Shown here: positions 41,600-51,397 of the stretch, in pieces
Layout: each line of letters opens with the position of its first letter
Numbering within the stretch: position 1 is the first letter of the stretch
Origin: Alphaproteobacteria bacterium MedPE-SWcel
GTDB taxonomy: Bacteria; Pseudomonadota; Alphaproteobacteria; Rhodobacterales; Rhodobacteraceae
DNA: 64,000 bases
Direction: 5' to 3'
Assembly: GCA_001874255.1 (NCBI GenBank)
Contig: MPDC01000016.1
Coordinates: forward strand, 45,465 to 109,464
Made by a program: the position numbers and the translations under genes
Notes under the pieces: generated by a model
What the model was told of the DNA's origin: nothing
Seen by the model: the letters and a program-made list of their open reading frames with translations, nothing else
The model's database searches: none

Positions 41600-43048
41600 C
41601 TACTGTGCGGCCAAAGACGGGCTGCGCCGCGTGGATGTCGTCGACAGGGGAAACACCTTCGCGGGATTCAGCAACCATTTGGGATCGAACACATCCTTCA
41701 GTCGCAACTGCGCCTCGATGTCGACCGCATCGTATTGATGCAACATCAAATCCCGCTTCTCGATACCAACCCCGTGCTCACCGGTGAGACACCCGCCGAC
41801 CTCCACGCAGAGTTTCAGGATCTCTGCACCGAAGGCTTCGCAGGTTTCGAGATCTCCCTCCTTGTTGGCATCAAAAAGGATCAACGGATGCATATTGCCG
41901 TCACCGGCGTGGAACACATTGGCGACCTTGAGGCCGTACTCATCGCTCAACTCCTCAATCCGGCGCAGAACCTGCGGCAGAGCCGAAACCGGGATCGTTC
42001 CGTCCAGACACATGTAATCGTTGATCTGCCCCATGGCACCAAAGGCCGACTTCCGGCCCAACCAGATTCGGGCGGCTTCCTCTGCATCGCCCGCCTCGCG
42101 CAGCTCCACCGGGTTGTGGCGGCGGGCGATCCCTTTGATCAGGTCCAATTGATGCGCGATCTCCGCTGCGCTGCCTTCGACTTCGACAATCAACAGCGCT
42201 TCACACATCGGATAGCCCGCCTTGGCAAAGGCCTCACAGGCCTCGATACAGGGCCGGTCCATGAATTCGATCGCAACCGGTAAAATACCCGCCTTTATGA
42301 TATCCGAGACGCAAGCTCCCGCGACCTCATTGCTGTCAAAAGCGATCAGAACCGGGCGCGCGCCTTCGGGCTTGTGCAGAATGCGAAGCGTGGCCTCGGT
42401 GACGACCCCGAGCTGTCCCTCACTGCCGCAGATGACCCCAAGCAGATCAAGCCCACCCGCATCCAGATGGGCGCCGCCGACCTCGATCACGGTGCCATCC
42501 ATCAGCACCATGGTCACACCCAGCAGGTTATTCGTGGTGACACCGTATTTCAGACAATGGGCACCGCCGGAATTCATCGCAATATTGCCGGCAATCGCAC
42601 AGGCCAGTTGCGACGAGGGGTCCGGCGCGTAAAAGAAATCCTCTTCCTCGACGGCACCGGAGACAGAGAGATTGGTGCGCCCGGTCTGCACCCGGATGAT
42701 GCGGTTTTCGTAGTCCGTCTCCAGCACTTCGGTCATGCGGGCGACGCCCAGGATCACGCAGTCCGCCGTCGGCAAGGCACCGCCCGCCAGAGAGGTTCCC
42801 GCGCCACGAGGCACCACCGGCACACCCGCGCGGTGGCAAATGTGGAGAACGGCAGCCACCTCCTGCGTGCTGCGCGGCAGAACCGCCAGCATCGGCGGGC
42901 ACTTGTATGCAGTCAGGGCATCACATTCATAGGCGCGGGTCTCGACCTCATCCGATATGATCGCATCATCGGGCAATACCCGCCGCAATTGTGCAATCAA
43001 CTCGGCCTTCCGGGCCAGGATGGCGGCATTGGGGGATGGCATCTCCAT
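41600..43048 (-). CDS. glcD: Glycolate oxidase subunit GlcD
   Basis: The 482-residue FAD-linked oxidase oxidises glycolate to glyoxylate together with GlcE and GlcF. It has the FAD-binding region VPVVPRGAGTSLAGGALP near residue 80, NSGGAHCLKYGVTTNNLLG, the HAGDGNMHPLILFD motif in the cap domain and GGCLTGEHGVGIEKRDLM near the C-terminus. It is the first gene of the operon, and its promoter should lie in the 81-bp gap shared with the divergent DUF599 gene. Confidence 0.97.
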   Translation of the reverse strand: MEMPSPNAAILARKAELIAQLRRVLPDDAIISDEVETRAYECDALTAYKCPPMLAVLPRSTQEVAAVLHICHRAGVPVVPRGAGTSLAGGALPTADCVILGVARMTEVLETDYENRIIRVQTGRTNLSVSGAVEEEDFFYAPDPSSQLACAIAGNIAMNSGGAHCLKYGVTTNNLLGVTMVLMDGTVIEVGGAHLDAGGLDLLGVICGSEGQLGVVTEATLRILHKPEGARPVLIAFDSNEVAGACVSDIIKAGILPVAIEFMDRPCIEACEAFAKAGYPMCEALLIVEVEGSAAEIAHQLDLIKGIARRHNPVELREAGDAEEAARIWLGRKSAFGAMGQINDYMCLDGTIPVSALPQVLRRIEELSDEYGLKVANVFHAGDGNMHPLILFDANKEGDLETCEAFGAEILKLCVEVGGCLTGEHGVGIEKRDLMLHQYDAVDIEAQLRLKDVFDPKWLLNPAKVFPLSTTSTRRSPSLAAQ

Positions 43049-43129
43049 GCGGGCTCTCCTCTTTGGTCAAATAATATTACCAATTTATCCCCTCTGGCAA
43101 GGGCGAACTGACTGAGATAGTGTCGATCC

Positions 43130-43852
43130 ATGATTTGGATCGATCGGCTCAACCTGTTTTCTACGTGGGATTTCATTGCTCTGGCCTGCCTGGGGCTCGG
43201 CTGGATCTGGATTGGCTGGCGGATCGAAAACCCCAGCCCGAAACGCCCTTCGGTGTCCTTTCTGATGGCCAACTTTCGGCGGGAATGGATGCAGGAGATG
43301 GTCAGCCGCAACCCGAGGATCTTTGATTCGCAGGTGATTGCCTCGCTGCGGCAAGCCACGGCCTTCTTTGCCTCGGCCACCATGCTGGCCCTTGGGGCAG
43401 GTCTGGCACTGGTCGGCAACACCGATCAACTGGCCGGGGTGGCGCAGGATCTGACGCTGGAAAACACCCCGGAATTCGTGTGGGAGATCAAAATCCTTCT
43501 GGTGCTGGCCTTTCTCACCAATGCGTTTCTCGGTTTTGTCTGGTCGCACCGTCTGTTTGGCTATTGCTCTGTGCTGATGGCGGCGGTCCCAAACGAGCCC
43601 AGCGACCCACGCGCCTATCCGCGCGCGCAGCAGGCCGCAGAGATCAATATCACTGCGGCCCGCAGCTTCAACCGCGGGCTGCGGGCAACGTATTTCTCGC
43701 TTGCCGGTCTGGCCTGGTTGGCCGGACCCATTGCATTGATCGCAGCCACTGCAATCACGCTGGGTGTCTTGTTTCGCCGGGAGTTCATCTCCAGATCGCG
43801 CCGGATCCTGATGCAATCAGAAGCCGACACCAGCCCTCCCACCAAATCGTGA
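43130..43852 (+). CDS. DUF599 family membrane protein
   Basis: The 240-residue protein has four hydrophobic segments at about residues 12-30, 75-95, 118-140 and 190-215. It matches DUF599 in the blocks RREWMQEMVSRNPRIFDSQ, FFASATMLALGAGL and AAEINITAARSFNRGLRATY. The family has no known function. It is divergent from glcD and followed by a small secreted protein. Confidence 0.87.
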   Translation: MIWIDRLNLFSTWDFIALACLGLGWIWIGWRIENPSPKRPSVSFLMANFRREWMQEMVSRNPRIFDSQVIASLRQATAFFASATMLALGAGLALVGNTDQLAGVAQDLTLENTPEFVWEIKILLVLAFLTNAFLGFVWSHRLFGYCSVLMAAVPNEPSDPRAYPRAQQAAEINITAARSFNRGLRATYFSLAGLAWLAGPIALIAATAITLGVLFRREFISRSRRILMQSEADTSPPTKS

Positions 43853-43888
43853 CCAACCTGCCCTGCCGTTCTGCGCTACATTGACCGT

Positions 43889-44248
43889 ATGTTGAAAGCC
43901 GCCCTCCTGATCGCGATCTGCATCAGCCTGCCCGCAAATGCGCAGGCTGACGCCCCCGCAATCGAGAAGGTAACCGCCGACCGGAACACCGACAGCTGGA
44001 CCTTTCATGTCCCCCTGTCGCATCCCGACACGGGTTGGGATCACTATGCGGATGGCTGGCGCATCCTGGACATGCAGGGACGTGAACTGGGTCGCCGTGT
44101 TCTCGTGCATCCCCATGAAACCGAGCAACCCTTCACACGGTCAAAGGGAGGCATCACTCTCCCCCACGGGGTCACACAGGTGCAGGTTCAAGCCCGTTGC
44201 ACTGTCGATGGATGGGCGACGCAGACCGTCGTGTACACTCTGCCATAA
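43889..44248 (+). CDS. Small secreted hypothetical protein
   Basis: The 119-residue protein has a Sec signal peptide (MLKAALLIAICISLPANAQA). The mature part is beta-rich with SWTFHVPLSHPDTGWDHYADGWRI and VLVHPHETEQPFTRS. I recognise no named family, although the conserved histidine and tryptophan pattern suggests a real periplasmic protein, perhaps metal-binding. It lies 36 bp after the DUF599 gene and converges with rlmH. Confidence 0.75.
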   Translation: MLKAALLIAICISLPANAQADAPAIEKVTADRNTDSWTFHVPLSHPDTGWDHYADGWRILDMQGRELGRRVLVHPHETEQPFTRSKGGITLPHGVTQVQVQARCTVDGWATQTVVYTLP

Positions 44249-44254
44249 CCTGCG

Positions 44255-44725
44255 TCAGGCGCGGTGATAGGGGCCACCCGACAGGATCGTGGCGGCGCGG
44301 TAGATCTGTTCGGCCAACATCACCCGCACCAGCATATGCGGCCAGACCATCTTGCCAAAGGACAGGGCGAAATCGGCCTCACGCCGCAACGCGGGATCGA
44401 TCCCATCCGCGCCGCCGATAACGAATGCCAGATCCTGCCGACCGGTATCGCGCCAACCGGCGAGCCGCTCTGAAAACTCCGGCGAGGACAGAACCTTGCC
44501 GCGTTCGTCGAGCGTGCAGACGACCGCCCCTTTGGGCAAGGCCTTGCGTAACAATTCCGCCTCGGCCGCCATTCCGGCGCCTTTCTTGTCTTCGACTTCG
44601 ACGATGCGCGCGGGCCCAAGCCCCAGCGCCCGGCCGGTGCGATCAAAGCGCTGTATGTAGTCGTCGATCAGCGTTTTCTCCGGCCCCGCCCGCAGGCGCC
44701 CGACCGCGCAGATATGAACGCGCAT
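44255..44725 (-). CDS. rlmH: 23S rRNA (pseudouridine(1915)-N(3))-methyltransferase RlmH
   Basis: The 156-residue SPOUT enzyme starts [20 protein letters not shown] and has [33 protein letters not shown] (the SAM knot) and the C-terminal [20 protein letters not shown] with YHRA. It methylates pseudouridine 1915 in helix 69 of 23S rRNA. The start at 44725 gives the usual length. It lies downstream of rsfS, a conserved pairing in bacteria. Confidence 0.97.
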   Translation of the reverse strand: MRVHICAVGRLRAGPEKTLIDDYIQRFDRTGRALGLGPARIVEVEDKKGAGMAAEAELLRKALPKGAVVCTLDERGKVLSSPEFSERLAGWRDTGRQDLAFVIGGADGIDPALRREADFALSFGKMVWPHMLVRVMLAEQIYRAATILSGGPYHRA

Positions 44726-44852
44726 GTGGTTCGTCCCGATTTGCGGATTCCGATTGCCGGATAAGGAAGCAGGATGCGGATGGTGGCACAGGGCGCACAA
44801 AGGCCCCGGGCCAGGCTATGCCCGACCCCAATATCCCACCATCAGAAACGCC

Positions 44853-45215
44853 TTAGCTGGCGACTGCGCCCGCAGGCAGCCACATCTTTTCGATCTGGTA
44901 GAATTCCCGCACTTCCGGACGGAAGAGATGCACGATGACATCGCCAGTATCGATCAGAACCCAGTCACCTGTATCCTTGCCTTCAACTTTGCACGAAATG
45001 CCGAACTCGTGTTTCAGCTTCTCGGTCAATTTCTCGGACATGGCGGCAACCTGACGGGTCGACCGGCCCGTTGCCACGACCATATAGTCACCAATAGACG
45101 TTTTGCCGCGCAGGTCGATCTGCGTGACGTCTTCGGCCTTGTCATCATCGAGAGAGGTAAGAATGCGCTCCAACAGGTCTTCACTGGTGAACGGCTGATG
45201 TGCAGAAGCGGCCAT
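44853..45215 (-). CDS. rsfS: Ribosomal silencing factor RsfS
   Basis: The 120-residue protein has the RsfS/Iojap fold: LDDDKAEDVTQIDLRGKTSI, GDYMVVATGRSTRQVAAMSE, GKDTGDWVLIDTGDVIVHLF and FRPEVREFYQIEKMW. It binds uL14 and blocks subunit joining when nutrients are low. The ATG at 45215, with GGAG ten bases upstream, gives the usual length; the frame is open further upstream, where AAGGAGG precedes a possible but less likely CTG start. Confidence 0.94.
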   Translation of the reverse strand: MAASAHQPFTSEDLLERILTSLDDDKAEDVTQIDLRGKTSIGDYMVVATGRSTRQVAAMSEKLTEKLKHEFGISCKVEGKDTGDWVLIDTGDVIVHLFRPEVREFYQIEKMWLPAGAVAS

Positions 45216-45345
45216 CACGGCTGCTCCGGTGGGGGCGGCAGCTGCCGCCTGAAGTTGGGGTGCCAGGACATTGTCCTCCTTGCTGCGCGCCGCCGGTCCC
45301 CCGACGCTGGGGTCCCCTCCAATGTAGCAAGCCCGGGCCGCCATT

Positions 45346-46725
45346 TCAATCAAGCTTCGCTGCAGACCCGCCCTGCGCCTGTGGTCTGGCTTCGGGGGTC
45401 GCCTGCACGGCAATCGCGTCGTTGAGCAACCGAAGCTCGCGCTGGGGGAACGGTATGGAGATGCCCTCGGCCTTGAATGCATCCCAGAGCGCGAGAAAGA
45501 CATTTCCCCGGATATTCGTCAGCCCGCCGGTCGGGTCACTGATCCAGAAGCGCAGCACATAGTCCACGCTGCTGTCACCAAAGCCAACGACATGGCAGAC
45601 GGCGCGCATATCGTCCTTTTCCAGCACCCGGTCGACGGACATGGCGGCGGCAATGGCGATCTTGCGCACCCTGTGCGGATCGTCCTCGTAGCTGGTGCCA
45701 AAGTTCAGATCGAGGCGCACGTAGCGATTGGAGTGCGACCAGTTCACAACCTGCGAGGTGATCAGGTCCTCGTTCGGGATCAGATATTCCCTGCCATCCC
45801 GCGTCACGACGGACACGTAGCGCGCCCCCAGGGCGTTGATCCAGCCAAAGGTTTCGCCCAGTGAAATCACATCGCCCGGCTTGATCGATCGGTCCATCAG
45901 AATAATGATGCCCGAAACCAGGTTGGAGACCACTTTCTGCAGCCCGAACCCGATACCGACGCCGATCGCACCGGACAAAACCGCCAGACCGGTCAGGTCA
46001 AACCCGATGGAGCGGATGACGATCGTGAACGCCACCCCATACAGGACGACCTGCACAGCCTTGCCCGCCAGAACCTGCATGGAGGGCGACAGGTCATCGT
46101 TGCGGCGCAAACCCCGCTCGGCAAGACCGGACGCCGCCCGCGCGAAAGCCAGCATCGCCGTCGCCAGAACCACCGCTTTCAGAAGGACAAGAAGCGAAAG
46201 ATGCAGATTGCCGATATCAAAGGCCACGGAATCAAGGATCGTCGCGACATCATCGACCAAATTGAACACCGCAAGCGTCACATAGCCCCACAAAAGCCAG
46301 GTGGCGAGTTTGCGTAGGCTCGGGTTGGCAATAAACCGCGAAACCAGCGCAATTGCGAGCCAGGCAATCGCCAGCTTTGCCGCCGCTCCGATCAGATAGC
46401 TCCGCGAGGGCCAGGTCGTCTCCTGCATGACCACGTAGACGCCCCAGGACATCAGCGTAAAGTAGATGAGCGTCAATCGCCGCAGGACCTGGACCAGAAT
46501 CCGAAGCCGCCATTTGGGCCATCCCTCTCGGGTGCGCGCCCAATTATCCCATTGTCTATAAGTGACAAACCGCAGGGCGACAGCGGCGAGGATCAGCCCG
46601 ATCACGATCAGCACCTGGTACTGGCGCCAGCCCGGAGTGATCATCAGATCCCAATAGCGCTCGACCACGGCCAGGATCGCCTGCATTTTGCCGACAACCG
46701 CCTCCGCCAGATCATTCTGCTCCAT
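45346..46725 (-). CDS. MscS family mechanosensitive ion channel
   Basis: The 459-residue protein has about six N-terminal hydrophobic helices, the pore helix region GLAVLSGAIGVGIGFGLQKV (TM3 glycine/alanine pattern) and the beta domain SIKPGDVISLGETFGWINAL, VVTRDGREYLIPNEDLITSQ and VRLDLNFGTSYEDDPHRVRK. It releases solutes on hypo-osmotic shock. The ATG at 46725 follows GGGAGGA. It is larger than E. coli MscS and resembles the KefA-like mini family without the long periplasmic domain. Confidence 0.93.
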   Translation of the reverse strand: MEQNDLAEAVVGKMQAILAVVERYWDLMITPGWRQYQVLIVIGLILAAVALRFVTYRQWDNWARTREGWPKWRLRILVQVLRRLTLIYFTLMSWGVYVVMQETTWPSRSYLIGAAAKLAIAWLAIALVSRFIANPSLRKLATWLLWGYVTLAVFNLVDDVATILDSVAFDIGNLHLSLLVLLKAVVLATAMLAFARAASGLAERGLRRNDDLSPSMQVLAGKAVQVVLYGVAFTIVIRSIGFDLTGLAVLSGAIGVGIGFGLQKVVSNLVSGIIILMDRSIKPGDVISLGETFGWINALGARYVSVVTRDGREYLIPNEDLITSQVVNWSHSNRYVRLDLNFGTSYEDDPHRVRKIAIAAAMSVDRVLEKDDMRAVCHVVGFGDSSVDYVLRFWISDPTGGLTNIRGNVFLALWDAFKAEGISIPFPQRELRLLNDAIAVQATPEARPQAQGGSAAKLD

Positions 46726-47031
46726 TCCGATCCTCCCGATGACCCAGCATTCCTCCCAATACTGCGGGATGCAAGCGAAACCCGATCCGCCACCACCCAC
46801 CGGGAAGCGGCCGACGAATATCTCCCGGCAGAACGAATCTTGATTGTCCGACGGCGCGCATATATGCCACTGAGCATGACTCACGTATCGGCTCAGACAA
46901 TTGCCCTCCAGGACCGCGCGCGGCTGCGTGAACGGTTCTTTGGTGCCGCCCGCACGGTTCTTGCGCGCCTATAAGCGCCGCAGCCAGACCAGTTACGCCA
47001 GCTCATTTACCGAACATACGGGAGAGGACCG
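46726..47031. other. Divergent intergenic region between mscS-like and leuC genes
   Basis: This 306-bp gap holds no gene I can support. A 32-codon frame near 46877-46974 lacks a ribosome site. The promoters of both divergent genes should lie here, but no convincing boxes or attenuator-like leader were seen. Confidence 0.5.
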
Positions 47032-48438
47032 ATGTCCCCCAAAACGCTTTACGATAAAATCTGGGATGCACATGTCGCGCATGAGGCGGACGATGGCACC
47101 TGCCTGCTGTATATCGACCGCCATCTTGTGCATGAGGTGACCAGCCCACAGGCCTTTGAAGGTCTGCGTCTGGCGGGCCGCAAGGTGCACGCGCCGGACA
47201 AGACCATTGCGGTGCCGGATCATAATGTTCCGACAACAGCCGGGCGCGACAACCCCGACCAGATGCCCGAAGACAGCCGCATCCAGGTCGCGGCTCTGGA
47301 TACCAACGCCCGCGAGTTCGGCGTCCATTACTACCCGGTGAACGACATCCGTCAGGGCATCGTCCACATTGTCGGCCCCGAACAGGGCTGGACCCTTCCC
47401 GGCATGACCGTGGTTTGCGGTGACAGCCACACTGCCACGCATGGCGCCTTTGGCGCGCTGGCGCATGGCATCGGCACATCCGAGGTCGAGCACGTGCTGG
47501 CCACGCAGACGCTGATCCAGAAGAAATCGAAGAACATGAAAGTCGAGATCACCGGCAAGCTGAGCCCCGGTGTCACGGCAAAGGACATTGTCCTCACCAT
47601 CATCGGCGAAACCGGCACCGGCGGCGGCACCGGCTATGTCATCGAATATTGCGGCGAAGCCATTCGGGACCTGTCGATGGAAGGCCGGATGACCATCTGC
47701 AACATGGCGATCGAAGGCGGTGCCCGCGCGGGCCTCATCGCACCGGACGAGACCACATATGCCTACGTCAAGGGCCGCCCGCACGCCCCCAAGGGCGCCC
47801 AGTGGGAGGCCGCCGTCAATTGGTGGAAGACCCTCTATTCGGACGACGGTGCCCACTTCGACAAGGTACTGACGATCCGCGGCGAGGACATCGCGCCGAC
47901 GGTGACCTGGGGCACATCCCCCGAGGACGCCCTGCCGATCACAGCCAATGTCCCCTCCCCCGAGGATTTCAACGGCGGCAAGGTCGACGCTGCGCGGCGT
48001 GCTCTGGATTACATGGGCCTCACCCCGGGAATGAAGCTGACCGATATCGAGATCGATACGGTCTTTATCGGCTCTTGCACCAATGGCCGGATTGAGGATC
48101 TGCGGGCCGCGGCCGAGGTTCTCAAGGGCAAACGGGTCAAAGACGGCATGCGCGCCATGGTCGTTCCGGGCTCTGGCCTTGTGCGGGCGCAAGCAGAAGA
48201 GGAAGGGCTTGCCGAAATCTTCACTGACGCCGGTTTTGAATGGCGCCTGGCGGGATGTTCCATGTGTCTGGCGATGAACCCGGATCAGCTGAGCGAAGGC
48301 GAGCGATGCGCCTCGACCTCCAACCGGAATTTTGAGGGCCGCCAAGGCTACAAGGGCCGCACACATCTCGTGTCGCCCGCCATGGCGGCGGCCGCTGCCG
48401 TCACCGGCAAGCTTACCGACATCCGTGATTTTCAGTAA
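47032..48438 (+). CDS. leuC: 3-isopropylmalate dehydratase large subunit
   Basis: The 468-residue aconitase-type enzyme isomerises 2- to 3-isopropylmalate in leucine synthesis. It starts [20 protein letters not shown] and has [4Fe-4S] cysteines in [40 protein letters not shown] and [15 protein letters not shown] ribosome site GGAGAGGA precedes the ATG. It is followed by leuD 12 bp downstream. Confidence 0.98.
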   Translation: MSPKTLYDKIWDAHVAHEADDGTCLLYIDRHLVHEVTSPQAFEGLRLAGRKVHAPDKTIAVPDHNVPTTAGRDNPDQMPEDSRIQVAALDTNAREFGVHYYPVNDIRQGIVHIVGPEQGWTLPGMTVVCGDSHTATHGAFGALAHGIGTSEVEHVLATQTLIQKKSKNMKVEITGKLSPGVTAKDIVLTIIGETGTGGGTGYVIEYCGEAIRDLSMEGRMTICNMAIEGGARAGLIAPDETTYAYVKGRPHAPKGAQWEAAVNWWKTLYSDDGAHFDKVLTIRGEDIAPTVTWGTSPEDALPITANVPSPEDFNGGKVDAARRALDYMGLTPGMKLTDIEIDTVFIGSCTNGRIEDLRAAAEVLKGKRVKDGMRAMVVPGSGLVRAQAEEEGLAEIFTDAGFEWRLAGCSMCLAMNPDQLSEGERCASTSNRNFEGRQGYKGRTHLVSPAMAAAAAVTGKLTDIRDFQ

Positions 48439-48450
48439 GGAGCCCGCGAT

Positions 48451-49056
48451 ATGAACAAGTTCGAGACCTTTACAGGCATCGCGGCCCCCATGCCGCTGGT
48501 AAATATCGACACCGATATGATCATCCCCAAGCAATTCCTGAAAACCATCAAGCGCTCGGGCCTCGGTGTGCACGCCTTTGACGAGATGCGATATGATCGC
48601 CAGGGGGGTGAAAACCCTGATTTCGTCCTGAACAAGCCCGCATACCGCGAGACCTCGATCCTCGTGGCCGGCGACAATTTCGGCTGTGGCTCCTCGCGGG
48701 AACATGCGCCCTGGGCGCTGGCGGATTTCGGGATCAAGGTCGTGGTCTCCACCTCCTTTGCGGACATCTTTTTCAACAATTGCTTCAAGAACGGCATGCT
48801 GCCGATTGTTTTGCCGCAAGAGCAAGTCGACCTGCTGATGACGGATTCGGAGCGGGGCGAAAATGCCCGGATGACCGTTGACCTGGAGGCGCAGGAAATC
48901 ACCACCTCCGATGGCGACGTGATCAAGTTCGATGTCGATCCCTTCCGGAAACACTGCCTGCTGAACGGGCTCGATGATATCGGCCTGACCCTGGAAAAGG
49001 CAGAATCGATCCAGACGTTTGAAACCGAAGCGGCGCAGGCGCGCCCCTGGGTCTGA
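48451..49056 (+). CDS. leuD: 3-isopropylmalate dehydratase small subunit
   Basis: The 201-residue protein carries the swivelling domain with [20 protein letters not shown] and [21 protein letters not shown], the latter diagnostic for LeuD. It forms a heterodimer with LeuC. TAAGGAG precedes the ATG. leuB follows 2.3 kb later, separated by two unrelated genes, an arrangement common in Rhodobacterales. Confidence 0.98.
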   Translation: MNKFETFTGIAAPMPLVNIDTDMIIPKQFLKTIKRSGLGVHAFDEMRYDRQGGENPDFVLNKPAYRETSILVAGDNFGCGSSREHAPWALADFGIKVVVSTSFADIFFNNCFKNGMLPIVLPQEQVDLLMTDSERGENARMTVDLEAQEITTSDGDVIKFDVDPFRKHCLLNGLDDIGLTLEKAESIQTFETEAAQARPWV

Positions 49057-49447
49057 CGAATTCGACCTACGCATTCAATGCTGATCTCACAAAGGGCTGT
49101 TCGGTTTCGGGCGGCCCTTTGTGGTCCCCAAAGGGCGTGATGTCACAGTTTGGCCCAATTGCTGAACAAATGGACGACCAGCGCAGACTCACACACCCGG
49201 GCACCCGCAACGCACTCCAGACCAGATAAGGTGCTGTTTTAGTGGCCTAACGTTGATGCAACGGGGCACCACTTCGGCCCAGGTCAGTCAAATTTGAGAT
49301 ATTTCCTTAACCCGATACTTGAGAAAAGACGCGACGCCGTGCAGGATTGGGGCAAAAATGAGGCAGAGCAGTCTGGGAGAATCCAGGGTGCTTCATACCG
49401 GGTCATTCCACAAAAATCGGAAGGCCCCAGGGTGAAGGGAACGAACA
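49057..49447 (+). other. Intergenic region after leuD with a strong hairpin
   Basis: A 10-bp stem CACAAAGGGC (49088-49097) with GCCCTTTGTG (49114-49123) around a 16-base loop lies shortly after leuD and may end the transcript, though no T-run follows. A small CGTTG-ATG-CAACG hairpin lies near 49250. Nothing else is recognised in this 391-bp stretch. Confidence 0.6.
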
Positions 49448-50278
49448 GTGCTTGCACGCATGACAAGCGCGGCAATCCGGGGGCTATTGGTGGCATTGCT
49501 GATCGTGCTGCCATCTCTGCTCCTCCCGGCCGCGGCAACGCAATCTCCCGAAGTCGTGGCTCTGATGGGGCTGTTGGCCGGCGGGCTGATCTTTGCCGAG
49601 TACTTCTCTCATTTCCCCAGCTTTCTCGAGTTCCGCAATGCCCCCCCCCTGAACAGGAGCCGGTTCTTCTTTGTCGCGCTGTGCATGATCTTGCTCAGCT
49701 TGCTGGCAGGGCATCCGTTCCAGCCGACGGGTTTTACGGCGCTCGTCAACAAGATGGCCTTTTCCGTGGGCCATGCGCTTGATTTCCCCTATTCGCCTGT
49801 GCAGCTGGCTCGGCTGATGATGCCTGCCCATGTGCCTCAATACACCGTGGACCTCGTCCAGGCTGCGGCCGGATTGGCCTATTTGATTTCTCTGGTTTCC
49901 ATTGGCTTTTTTGCCTGCCTGATCCGGTTCCGCAATTGGCCGCTGTCCAATGGGGCGTTCAATGTCTGGGTCAATCTGCCGCTGTTCGACCCCACCACCG
50001 GCTGCGATGTGGTCACGCGCCTACAGCGTGACGCCAAGATGCATATCATTGGCGGCGTCCTGATGCCCTTTGTGCTGCCCGCACTGGTACAGGTGACGTC
50101 CAGCATGTTTGATCCCGCTCTGCTGGCCAGCCCGCAACTCATGATCTGGTGCATCACAGGTTGGGCAATGGTCCCTGCCAGCATGATCATACGTGGCATG
50201 GCGCGCCTGCGCGTTGCGGATCTCATCGAGCAGAAACGCCGCTCCTTCACCCACGACGAGGACCTGCAGACAATATGA
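49448..50278 (+). CDS. Multi-pass membrane protein of unknown function
   Basis: The 276-residue protein has about six hydrophobic segments (residues about 10-28, 36-52, 73-88, 135-155, 195-215 and 230-250). It includes FAEYFSHFPSFLEFRNAPPL and NVWVNLPLFDPTTGCDVVTR. I recognise no characterised family, but its coupling to the next gene and clean membrane pattern support a real gene. The GTG start at 49448 is preferred because GAAGGGA lies just upstream; an ATG at 49460 is possible. Its stop overlaps the next ATG as ATGA. Confidence 0.75.
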   Translation: MLARMTSAAIRGLLVALLIVLPSLLLPAAATQSPEVVALMGLLAGGLIFAEYFSHFPSFLEFRNAPPLNRSRFFFVALCMILLSLLAGHPFQPTGFTALVNKMAFSVGHALDFPYSPVQLARLMMPAHVPQYTVDLVQAAAGLAYLISLVSIGFFACLIRFRNWPLSNGAFNVWVNLPLFDPTTGCDVVTRLQRDAKMHIIGGVLMPFVLPALVQVTSSMFDPALLASPQLMIWCITGWAMVPASMIIRGMARLRVADLIEQKRRSFTHDEDLQTI

Positions 50279-51303
50279 GACGCGGGGCGGCCCTCCTGGT
50301 GCTGCTGTGCGTGTCAATATGGTCCGCTGCCGCGCGCGCCGAAGTGTTTCGTGTCGCGACTTTCAACACCGAGCTGAGCCGCAAAGGTCCCGGACTTCTG
50401 CTGCGTGACCTGAAACGCGGGCAAGATCCACAACTCGCCGCGACCCTGGCCACAATCGTTGCGGCCGACGCTGATATACTTGCGTTGCAGAGTTTGGATT
50501 GGGATCTGGACCATCGGGCGCTGTACGCGCTTGGCGACCAGCTTGCCGATGCCGGCCTGACCTATCCCTACGGTTTTGCCCTGCCTCCCAATTCCGGCGT
50601 GCCCTCCGGCCTCGACCTCGATGGTGACGGGCGTCTGGGAGAAGCGGAGGACGCCTGGGGCTGGGGCCGGTTTTCGGGCCAATCCGGCATCGCATTGCTG
50701 TCGAAATACCCGATCCTGCAGGAGCAGGCGATCGACCTGACCGATCTGCGCTGGCAGCATCTGCCGGACCACAGGATGCCGCTTACGGGCGACGGGGGGC
50801 CTTTTCCGTCGGCAGAGATCGCGGCCGAACTGCGCCTTTCCTCGACCAACCATTGGGCCGTTCCGGTCGCACGCCCCGATGGACCGCCGCTGTGGGTGCT
50901 GAGCTTTCACGCCTCCCCTCCGGTGTTTGACGGCCCCGAAGATCGCAACGGACGGCGCAATGCCGATGAAATCCGACTTTGGCTCCATCTTCTGGACGGT
51001 TCCCTGACCCTCGACCCGGCACCGGCAATCACGGCTCCATTCGTGATTTTGGGAGACGCCAACAATGATCCGCAGCGCGGTGAAGGACACAAGGACGCGC
51101 TGCACAGCCTGTTGTCGGACCCGCGGCTACAGGATCCGGTTGCTAGGGATGCGGATGGTCCCCATACCGTAGTGTGGGACAGCACCGGACCGATGCGGGT
51201 CGACTACGTGCTGCCCTCTGCCGATCTCGATATCCTGGCCTCGGGCATCCTGCGCAGCAAAGGCAGCCGGCACGGGCTGGTTTGGGTTGATTTACGCCAA
51301 TAA
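50275..51303 (+). CDS. Secreted endonuclease/exonuclease/phosphatase family protein with EF-hand-like loop
   Basis: The 342-residue protein has a signal peptide (about residues 1-22, ending AARA) and the EEP catalytic pattern: VATFNTELS near the start, the acidic pair in ADILALQSLDWD, FVILGDANNDPQ, and DYVLPS plus a C-terminal SRHGLVWVD histidine. A perfect EF-hand loop DLDGDGRLGEAE lies at residues 114-125. The substrate may be DNA, RNA or a phospho-compound in the periplasm or outside. It is translationally coupled to the upstream membrane protein. Confidence 0.87.
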   Translation: MRRGAALLVLLCVSIWSAAARAEVFRVATFNTELSRKGPGLLLRDLKRGQDPQLAATLATIVAADADILALQSLDWDLDHRALYALGDQLADAGLTYPYGFALPPNSGVPSGLDLDGDGRLGEAEDAWGWGRFSGQSGIALLSKYPILQEQAIDLTDLRWQHLPDHRMPLTGDGGPFPSAEIAAELRLSSTNHWAVPVARPDGPPLWVLSFHASPPVFDGPEDRNGRRNADEIRLWLHLLDGSLTLDPAPAITAPFVILGDANNDPQRGEGHKDALHSLLSDPRLQDPVARDADGPHTVVWDSTGPMRVDYVLPSADLDILASGILRSKGSRHGLVWVDLRQ

Positions 51304-51397
51304 ACCGATGCTGGGCGTAGTATAATTGCGCAGCGATTATTGACCCCGCGACATCCGCCCGCTACGCCCTTTGCCAATACGTCAAAGGAGTATTTGC

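Noticed and set aside
46877..46974. 32-codon ORF in the gap before leuC
   Set aside because: It has no ribosome site, is arginine-rich in a way expected of shadow frames, and sits in a divergent promoter region.
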